Assembly (NCBI GenBank): GCA_003990745.1 | Contig: RBNI01003895.1 | Span: forward strand, 1-15,004 | Reading direction: 5' to 3' | DNA length: 15,004 nt | Source: Jimgerdemannia flammicorona | Taxonomy: Eukaryota > Mucoromycota > Endogonomycetes > Endogonales > Endogonaceae | Shown: piece by piece, positions 8,745 through 15,004 of the stretch | Numbering within the stretch: position 1 is the first letter of the stretch | Layout: each line of letters starts with the position of its first letter | Position numbers and translations under genes: made by a program | The notes under the pieces: generated by a model | Databases searched by the model: none | The model's input: the letters and a program-made list of their open reading frames with translations, nothing else | What the model was told of the DNA's origin: nothing

Positions 8745-9666
8745 TAAAGGATTCTTCAGTAGTTCGGATAAGTGTCAAAGGGGTGTTTGGATTTTGTTCA
8801 GTATTGGCAAAGAATGGGGTCATTCTAAGAGAGGCTTACTCAACTGTGGTGAGGTATTCATGCCAATCATCTTGGTTGTAGGAAATATAGTTTCTTAGCA
8901 TTTGTTCCAGAGTTTGGTTCATCCTTTCAGTTTGGCCATCAGTTTTGGAGTAAAAGGCTGTGGATAGTGCAAGTTTTATTCTGAGGTATGCATAGAGGGC
9001 TTTTCAAAAATAGCTGGTGAATTTCAGATCTTGGTCACTAACAATGATCTTAGGAAGATCACGATAGCGGAAGATGTTATCAAACAAGAGTATAGCTATG
9101 TCTGGTGCTGTTGCAGTGGTAGTAGTTGGTACAAAGTGAGCTTGTTTGCTGAGATAGTTCATGAAGACAATGATTGCATCTTTCTCATTCTTGGTTTGGG
9201 GTAGTTGTACAATGAAGTCTATAGAGATTTGTTCTCAATTAGCAGATGGTACTGGGATAGGGTAGAGTAGACCAGGTTTTGCTAGTGTTGAGGACTTGTT
9301 CTGTTGGCAGATATTACAGGAAGTGATATAGATCTTGAGCTGATCTGCCATGTAGGGCCAATAGAAGTTTTGGGAGACAACTTTATAGCATTTGTCAAAT
9401 CCTAAATATCCAGTTATAGGGGCATCATGACATTCAAATAGGATAGTCCTTCAGAGGTCTCAGTTGTTTAGGACATACAGTCTGTCCTTATAGTAGATAG
9501 CATTGTCCTTAAGTTGGTATTGATGGTACTGGGTATGCTTGTTAGCATTGTCACTATTTAGAATTTCTCGGAGTGCTTGAGCTTCTTTATCATCAGCATA
9601 TGCTATGATAATTTGTTCCATTATGGAGTTTGTAACCAAGGTGAGGGTTTGGATAACTTCTTTGAT
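8745..9666 (-). pseudogene. Ty3 integrase (copy 2), truncated by insertion of copy 1
   Basis: Integrase joins element cDNA to the genome. The part present covers the N-terminal zinc region (about 9440-9300) and catalytic core. The middle Asp of the D,D-35-E triad survives here (GAC 9036-9034, in S-D-Q-D), whereas copy 1 has Asn. The stretch around 8920 matches the copy 1 Glu region (DGQTERMN). Stops include a TGA where copy 1 has TGG in NWEQIS (near 9240). The last matching base is 8745, equivalent to 6888 of copy 1, after which the LTR of copy 1 follows in the other direction. The C-terminal domain and any chromodomain are absent. The long plus-strand frames across this stretch are antisense shadows. 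Confidence 0.88.
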
Positions 9667-10995
9667 TGGTGGTCTAGAGATTGCATTGGCAACAATATTT
9701 TCCTTGCCCAAGCGATACTGAATTTCATAGTCAAAGTTGGTAAGGATCTTCATCCATCTGGCTTGCTTTCAAGAAAGGGTAGCCTGTGTCTTGATGTTGA
9801 CTAATGACTTGTGGTCAGTCAATACAGTGAAGTGTACTCCTTCTAGATATGGTCACCATTTGATCAGAGTATCTACAATGGCTAGTATTTCTTTCTCATG
9901 AGTTGTGTAGTTTATTTCAGCATCATTGAACTTGCAAGAGTGATAGGCCACAGGGTGTCCTTCTTACATGAGCACTACTCCAAGAGCTAGATCAGAGGCA
10001 TCAGTAGTAACTTCATATGGTAGGGCAGGATTGGCTGTCTGAAGTACTAGAGTGGTTATCAAAGTATCTTTCAATACTTGAAAGGCTATATCTTATTTGG
10101 ATCCCCAATTTACAAGATTGTTGAAGTCTTTCTCTTATTTCATAGTCCAGGGTTGTTCTTCTTTCTTGCTGTACTTGGTCATTTGGGTAAGAGCGGTAGC
10201 AATTTTGGTGAAGTTGGCAACAAATTATCTGTAATAGTTTGCTAATTCCAGAAATAACTGGAGGTCTTTTAGCTTCTTGGGTCTGGGCCAATCCTTGATT
10301 GTGGAGATTTTGCTGGGGTCCACTTTGATTCCATTTGGGGTGACAATGTATTCAAGGAATTGGATTTCCTTCAGGAGGAATTCACACTTGCTGAGTTTTG
10401 CAAAGAGTCAGTTTTCTCAGAGTTTCAGTAGTACTAGTTCAAGATGTTCAAGATGTTTCTCCAGAGTTTTGCTGAAGACTAGGATGTCATCAATATAGAC
10501 AACAACGAATTTGTTTAGGTATGGGTGCAGGATAGTGTTCATCAGTGTCTGAAAGGTTGCAGGAGTATTGGTTAAGCCAAAAAGCATAACCAGGAACTCA
10601 AAGTGTCCATAGCAGGTTCGGAAGGCTGTCTTGTAGATGTCTTCTTCTTTTATGGCAATTTGCCAGTAACTATTTTGCAGGTAAAAAGAGCTCATGAATT
10701 GTAGGTTAGTGAGTCTATCGAATATTTCATCAATTCTAGGTAGTGGGCAATAGTTCTTGATGGTCTGTTCATTGAGGTCATGGTAATCAATGCCCATTCT
10801 CAGGTCTCCTCCTTTCTTGACAACAAAGAGGACTGGTGCACTATAGGGTGATACACTGGGTCTGATGAATCCTTGTTCTAGGAGTTTGTCGATTTCTTTC
10901 TTGAGTGCATCAATTTCTCTTAGAGACATATGGTAGATTGACTTGAAGACTGACTTGGTATCTGGGATGGTCTTGATTGTATGGTCTACTGCTCA
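9667..10995 (-). pseudogene. Ty3 reverse transcriptase and RNase H (copy 2)
   Basis: RT copies the element RNA and RNase H degrades it. An open run of 170 codons (10929-10417) covers the RT core: LLEQGFIRPSVSPYSAPVLFV, LPRIDEIFDRL, FGLTNTPATFQ and YIDD (10497-10486). The first catalytic Asp is missing: the FYLQN segment has TAC (10683-10681) where Ty3 RTs have Asp. That is a transversion, unlike the usual decay here. TGA ends the run at 10419-10417, then the thumb follows (KCEFLLKEIQFL, VDPSKI, LANYYR, FVANFTKIA). RNase H has VTTDASDLALG (near 10015) and TDHKSLVN. Its last Asp is Asn (VANAISR near 9685), while copy 1 keeps VADAISR. Several stops interrupt RNase H, so it is inactive. Confidence 0.92.
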
Positions 10996-11219
10996 TTTAG
11001 GAGGTAGGTCTTTCAGAAGCTTCTTTGGAAATATGTCTCAGAATTTCTGGAGTAGTGGTCTGATGCAGCTGTCAACTTTGGAAAAGTCTTCTTCAGAGTT
11101 CTCAGGTTCTCCTTTGGATGGGCAGATGGAGATGGCAAAAAGAGGGCATTTCTTGGTCAATTTCTTGAGTTATAACTTATTGATGTGGGTGATCATTAGT
11201 CCAGGGTCATTAGGACTGA

Positions 11220-11600
11220 GTGGGTCCTTTTCACCTTGCAGTTTAAAGTTATAGTGTCCTTTCTTGATGGTCAGGGAATGGTTTACCCAATCAATCATGG
11301 GGTTTTCTTATTTTAACCATGGAGTTCCAAGGATGATTTCATTGTCTGGAAGTGGTATAATTTAGAGGGTAATATGTACTCAGTAGTCACCAATTCGGAA
11401 GGGCAGATTGCAGACTTCCTTGCTAATAACATGTGAGGTTCCATCAGCTGTAGCAACTGCTTGAGTTTGTTGTACCAGGGAGGTGAAGACCTTGAGTCTG
11501 TTGGCTGTTTCTTCATTAATGAAGTTGTCTGAGACACTACTGTCTATCATAATCTTGACAGGTACTTGATTGACAAAAGCTTTAAGTATAAGCAGTTTGT
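11220..11600 (-). pseudogene. Ty3 aspartic protease (copy 2)
   Basis: The protease would cut the polyprotein. In the Gag-Pol frame the active-site segment reads MIDSSVSDNFI, with the catalytic Asp at 11544-11542. Retropepsins normally have D-S/T-G-A, so Gly is now Ser and Ala is Val. Both changes are single transitions (GGT to AGT, GCC to GTC). Downstream, the conserved ILGTPWL follows near 11330, then WVNHSLTI. TGA (near 11390), TAA (near 11375) and TAA (near 11310) break it. The next 200 bases lead to RT with a typical linker (LLQKF, DIFPKKLLKDLPPK near 11055-11000). It lies directly after the dUTPase with a short linker. Confidence 0.82.
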
Positions 11601-11811
11601 CTGATCCAATGGTGATGATTTCAGTTGTAGGAGTTTTCCTTCTATTGGTTCTTCTTTAAGCCAGTTCATTGACACAAGAGAAGCAATCATCAATCATTCA
11701 GGAAGAGTACATTCTAATATCATAGGGGTATCAGCCACTTGGTATATATCCATCTTTAATTTTCTTATAGAATTGTTCTTCTTTATTCATGGTAGGTTGG
11801 GCTGGGGCTTT

Positions 11812-12222
11812 GTTTGATGAGTCAAATCCTTTAGGTCCTTGAATGGTGGGCAGTAGTTCAGGGACTTCCTTGACTGTCAGGGTTGACTCGATTTTTTCGA
11901 ATAGAATCTGGGTAATATAGAAACTAATAGGGATCTTGAAGGGTGTCCAACTGTAGTTTCGGATGAGGATAATAATTTCACCTATATAATCTTCATCAAT
12001 GACTCCTCCTTTTACTAAGAGTCCTTTCAATGCTAGGCTGCTGCAACAATATATTCTTCTAATATGTTCTTCAGGGATTTGGATGCTGATTCCTATGTAG
12101 ACTTGCTTGACTTCTCAGTTGGAAACTGTAGCTTCTTCGGCTGCATACAGATCATATCTAGCTGCTTTTTGACTTCCTTTGGTTGGGGCCTTGGCAGTTT
12201 GTCTTAACTTGACAAAGTCCAG
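11812..12222 (-). pseudogene. dUTPase domain embedded in Gag-Pol, between zinc knuckle and protease
   Basis: Trimeric dUTPases hydrolyse dUTP to dUMP and pyrophosphate and so limit uracil in newly made DNA. About 137 codons, the usual length of the fold, are in the Gag-Pol frame. The N-terminal strand reads LDFVKL, then APTKGS. Motif 1 is ARYDLYAAE (12162-12136). Motif 2 is CCSSLALKG (12048-12022). Motif 3 is GGVIDEDYIGEI (12009-11974). Then NYSWTPFKI is followed by motif 4, YITQILFEKI, and motif 5, QGPKGFDSSN (11841-11812). Motif 3, with its catalytic Asp and uracil-stacking Tyr, is intact. Other motifs differ from consensus by single transitions: Gly to Arg in motif 1, Arg to Cys in 2, Arg to Gln and Gly to Asp in 5. 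One TGA (12117-12115) lies between motifs 1 and 2. The domain is inactive now but clearly identifiable. Confidence 0.9.
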
Positions 12223-12240
12223 TGTTCTGGTGGTCAGGTT

Positions 12241-14232
12241 GTTGAGGTGGTGCAGAGTGGTAACAGTTGCTCATATTGCTGTTCAGGGTTTTTGGTTGAG
12301 GCAGGCACTGGCCATGTATCCTGTCTTTTGGCAGTAGAAGCATACTCCACTTCTTCAAAGTTCATTCCTTTCTCCTTCAGTGAGTTTCTTAAAGGTACTT
12401 GGCTGAGTGGATTCGTGATTTCTGGGTGTCCATAAGGTAGATGTGGAGGGAGCTCAGGGTGCTTCATGCTTGGGTTCTTCTTTCTTAGTCTAAGTCTTTT
12501 CCTTGCTATTGAATTGTCTTTGGGATAGAATTGGTCCAGCTGTTAGGATTCACTTGACCATAGTCTTGATTCTTGCCAGGCACCATTGTTGGTAATTGCA
12601 ACCAACTGGGTGGCCTTGTTCTCTGATTTTTCTAGTAAGCCATTCAGGCAGGGCATTGAACAAATGGTCTGCTCTTGTACCATTTTGTGCTTCATCATTG
12701 GTGATATATCCTAGGCCAACAGTGTTCATGAGTGACTCGAGTTTTGTACAGAAGGTTTCAAATTCTTCTTTGCTATGTACATCAAATTTGAGGTTATGGA
12801 GTTTTACTCAGGATTTAGCAATCATAGTTTCACTGTGGTATTGAGCAATCATGAGTTGTTTCAGTCCAGGGGCTACAGGATGGGCTCTATATCCTGGGGT
12901 ATTATTTGCTGCATTCTGAGCAACTACTACAGGTCAGATATTCCATGTGAGGGGTTTTTTAGGAAGAATTCACCACCATTCTTCAGCAGGTCCTTGGAAG
13001 AATATAACAACTCAGCGAACATAGGCTGTGGTGGTAGCAAAGAGTTGTTCCAGAGTGTGATCTTGATTGTTTGTCAGAAGGTAGTCAGCAACTCACTCAT
13101 TGGTCCATTGATTGGCTTCGAAATTGGTATCAACTATACTAATGAAGCTTTGGACTTCTTGTGCAGTACCATTGAAGGTAGGTAGACTCAGATTTTTGGT
13201 AGGTCAGATTTGTTCAGCTAAGGCAGTAATAGTTGCTGCCATTATGGCTACCTGGGCTGTGAGGTCTAGAATCTGTTAGTTCACCATATTGTTTACTAAA
13301 GGTAGTTGGACTGCTGGTAGTGGTGTTACTGATACTACTTGAGGTATTGGTGCAGAGTGTGAGGGTGTTCTTTGGGTCTGTGTAAGTTGCTAGAGTAGTA
13401 GTTGTGGGTCTGGAGTAAGGGCTTGATAGATAGCTGTTTGCTGCTATATAGGTGTATTCTGTCCTGATGGAGGTATATCTCCTTTGGTGGTATATCCAGG
13501 ATTGAATTTACTGAGATACTCCTCCTCCTCTTCAGTTTGGTCCTCATATAATTGGGTTTGCTCAGCATCAAAGTAGACAGAATCAGTTGTATATCTGATT
13601 TTGGATGGACTTAATTCAAAGTCAAGTTCTGGTTCAGTATTGGTTTCAGGTTCAGGTAAGGCTGTAGCAGGGCCTGCTTCTGGTTCAGGGTCAGATAGTT
13701 GATGAAGGGTTTCTCTTGCTTCTTCTTTAAGAATATAGCAGACCTTGCCATTCTGGAATTGGTAGTATAATGCAGTCTTGGTCCTGGTATGGTGAAAGTT
13801 AGTAGAGTTGAGCCACTTGGCTGCAGAAGCTTGGGCTTCATGAGGGACTAAGACTAGAAAGACTGCTGCTAGTTGTCCTAGGTCACTCGGATTTGTGGAG
13901 CTGACAAAACTCTTATTGAGAAGGGTAAAGAAGGCTTCAATAAGACCTTCTTCATCTTGACTTACTGGGTGTAGGGCAAGGAGTTCAGTGAATAAGGTTT
14001 CACCTATTTGCTGGTTTAATTGGAGTACTTCCTTCTTTGAATGAAGTTTGTCCCACTTGTTGCAGGTGTGGAGGTCAAATTATCCTTGTATGTCAGGTTC
14101 AATTCTCTCTAGATTGTCAGATAGTTCAGGATAAATTCCAGTTCAGAGGTTGAGCTTTATACCAACTTGTAGGAATTCTCAAAGGTGTTTGTAGCAGAGT
14201 GAGGAAGTATCTTAAAGTGGAATTGGATTGTA
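12241..14232 (-). pseudogene. Ty3 Gag (copy 2) with capsid region and mutated zinc knuckle
   Basis: Gag forms the particle and packages RNA. The frame is free of stops from about 14085 to 13450 but has no ATG from the PBS to about 13285. Order: an N-terminal region without a known domain (LNQQIGETLFTELLALHP), a Pro/Glu-rich linker (near 13690-13610), an acidic EEEEEY stretch (near 13530), then the capsid. The capsid shows LPTFNGTAQEVQSFI (near 13185), FFQGPAEEWW (near 13000) and FNALPEWLTRKI (near 12655). The zinc knuckle is C-x2-C-x4-Y-x4-C at 12342-12301, with Tyr (TAC 12318-12316) in place of His, one transition away. Stops are mainly TAG/TGA/TAA consistent with CAG/CGA/CAA. TGA 14181 and 14145, TAA 14082 and 14214 lie at the start. 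It runs directly into the dUTPase. Confidence 0.85.
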
Positions 14233-14234
14233 AA

Positions 14235-14246
14235 CTACTGCTACCA
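14235..14246 (-). promoter_or_regulatory. Primer binding site, probably initiator-Met tRNA
   Basis: TGGTAGCAGTAG on the minus strand starts three bases after the LTR end CTTACA. Its first nine bases would pair with a tRNA 3' end CUGCUACCA, which is typical of eukaryotic initiator Met tRNAs. The pairing beyond nine bases is unclear because the host tRNA is unknown. Confidence 0.7.
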
Positions 14247-14707
14247 AGTTGTAAGAGAGTTACTTTTTAGGGTAACTGATACATAGTTCTAGAAGGGTTT
14301 TCTGGAAGTTCTGGATATTCTGGAAGACCATTTTCTTAAAGTCAAGATCAATTTTATATAGAGTACGTCCTCTATGCTTATTGATTTCAAGATTGGATTA
14401 ATGTCTCAACCAAAGTCCTTTTTCGGACTAGTTCTGAATATTCAGGATTTTCTGTATTTCAGAAAGTTTAAGAAACTAAGGCCAGCTTAGTTGAATTAGT
14501 GTATTGCTGTAGACAATACCCAATTAGGAAGTTTCATAATGGGGTTAAGAGTGGTTTGTGGGTTATTAAAAGGTTTATTTGCTATTCATGATATTACTAT
14601 ACTAGGAGTAGTTGTGTGAAGGGATATTGTGGAAAAGTGCTCAGAAGTTGTATTTGGGATTATTCAGGTCTGTTCAAGTCTGAGATTCTGAGATCTGGAA
14701 GAGGGAG

Positions 14708-14715
14708 TATTTATA
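14708..14715 (-). promoter_or_regulatory. TATA box of the copy 2 LTR
   Basis: TATAAATA on the minus strand, in U3 downstream of the repeated TGAGTCA sites. Transcription would start roughly 30 bases further, near 14680, and run leftward into Gag. Position and match are good; the start site is inferred. Confidence 0.5.
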
Positions 14716-14767
14716 CTAGTGAGGGGCTATCTGGACTATACTAAATATGGATGTAGCACTTAGTGCC

Positions 14768-14863
14768 TTGCTGAGTCAGAATATAGTCATGTAGTATAAG
14801 TATGATCTGACATATTAAGAGATCGTCTGATTGCTGAGTCAGTTCACAGTCATGTTATATAAG
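14768..14863 (-). repeat. Two 33-bp U3 repeats carrying TGAGTCA
   Basis: Two 33-base units, 14768-14800 and 14831-14863, share TTGCTGAGTCAG, then five variable bases, AGTCATGT, four variable bases and TAAG (plus-strand reading). The start-to-start distance is 63 bases. Each holds one bZIP-type core TGAGTCA. The arrangement upstream of the TATA box suggests duplicated enhancer elements. Confidence 0.6.
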
Positions 14864-14880
14864 GCTAATCTAACTACAGA

Positions 14881-14967
14881 CTCCTTTCTCCGCTACCTTA
14901 CTAGTGTAACGGTGACCCCAGAATGATGACATCAGCACAGGAGATAGCCTTTCCTTGCAAAGCCACT
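14881..14967. other. Unassigned DNA: LTR start or flanking host DNA
   Basis: No reading frame is recognised. CpGs (near 14891 and 14910) are more frequent than in the LTR. It may be the U3 end or the flanking target DNA. It contains ATGATGACATCAG, a CRE-like string of unknown meaning. Confidence 0.3.
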
Positions 14968-15004
14968 AGATCGGAGCACGAGAAGATCATACGGCATACG
15001 AGAT
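14968..15004. other. Probable Illumina adapter remnant at the contig end
   Basis: AGATCGGA at 14968-14975 followed by GCAC resembles the start of the Illumina adapter (AGATCGGAAGAGCAC) with a gap. The final 14 bases, ACGGCATACGAGAT, match the end of the P7 oligonucleotide, preceded by AGAAGA as in P7 but with extra bases between. Two adapter-like pieces in the last 37 bases make biological origin unlikely. Confidence 0.85.

Larger units (their letters stand above)
14250..14880 (-). repeat. 5' LTR of Ty3 copy 2 (right limit uncertain)
   Basis: Read on the minus strand it ends CTTACA at 14250, just before the PBS. Bases 14250-14643 match the reverse complement of 8744-8315, including the shared AATAAA. 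Beyond 14643 the two LTRs differ, so the copies come from families or subfamilies with different U3. I find no TGTAAG start. An LTR as long as the other (859 bp) would run past the window end. It holds a TATA box and a tandem U3 repeat. Confidence 0.75.
8745..14967 (-). mobile_element. Ty3/gypsy copy 2 with dUTPase: LTR-Gag-dUTPase-PR-RT-RH-IN, cut in integrase
   Basis: The minus strand reads LTR, PBS, Gag with zinc knuckle, dUTPase, aspartic protease, RT, RNase H and integrase. All are in one frame (codon starts at coordinates divisible by 3), so Gag and Pol were one polyprotein or separated by readthrough. Integrase stops at 8745, the junction with copy 1. The missing integrase end and 3' LTR would lie left of copy 1, outside the window. 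Copy 1 shares the pol region at roughly nine in ten bases by eye, and most differences are transitions. Many stops mark it as dead. The right limit is uncertain because the DNA runs into adapter-like sequence. Confidence 0.87.

Noticed and set aside
10013..10291. Minus-strand 92-codon ORF as an independent gene
   Set aside because: It is a shifted-frame reading of the RT thumb and RNase H start. The proper frame gives LANYYR and FVANFTKIA.
12158..12467. Two overlapping minus-strand ORFs at 12158-12358 and 12234-12467 as separate genes
   Set aside because: They are in the wrong frames. The zinc knuckle and dUTPase are read in the third frame, shared with the rest of Gag-Pol.
1..15004. CRISPR array, tRNA, rRNA or bacterial operon
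   Set aside because: I saw no regularly spaced repeats, no cloverleaf gene or rRNA signature, and no ribosome-binding-site-led gene series.

Overview
The window looks like repeat-rich DNA from a eukaryote, most probably a fungus, though the taxon cannot be fixed from sequence alone. It holds no recognisable host gene, rRNA, tRNA or CRISPR array. Nearly everything is transposable-element sequence, broken by in-frame stops that can be explained by C-to-T or G-to-A changes. Pointers to a fungus are a chromodomain-bearing Ty3/gypsy family with gag and pol in one frame, a probable initiator-Met primer site, and transition-driven decay like RIP or methylcytosine deamination. A plant, alga or oomycete is not excluded.

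Layout. (1) About 1-5375, minus strand: a GC-rich non-LTR retrotransposon (LINE) with two ORFs. ORF1 is at 5191-3404. ORF2 runs from 3369 past the left edge, with an APE endonuclease, a reverse transcriptase and a C-terminal zinc motif. (2) About 5376-8744, plus strand: the 3' part of a Ty3/gypsy chromovirus (RT end, RNase H, integrase, chromodomain, polypurine tract, complete 3' LTR). (3) 8745 to about 14880 or beyond, minus strand: a second, longer copy of a related Ty3 element. It carries a 5' LTR, PBS, Gag, dUTPase, protease, RT, RNase H and a truncated integrase. (4) The last 37 bases resemble Illumina adapter, so the right edge is probably a contig end.

How the parts fit. The 3' LTR of the plus copy ends at 8744, exactly where the integrase of the minus copy breaks off. 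The plus element therefore inserted into the minus element's integrase. The LINE abuts the interior of the plus copy and probably landed in it later, giving three nested layers. The two Ty3 copies form an inverted pair (about 5376-6888 against 10230-8745, and 8315-8744 against 14643-14250).

The most notable content is a degenerate dUTPase domain at 12222-11812. It sits in the gag-pol frame between the Gag zinc knuckle and the protease, with all five dUTPase motifs recognisable in order. A second notable point is that the Gag-like frame runs back through the PBS into the LTR, so Gag may have started inside the LTR.
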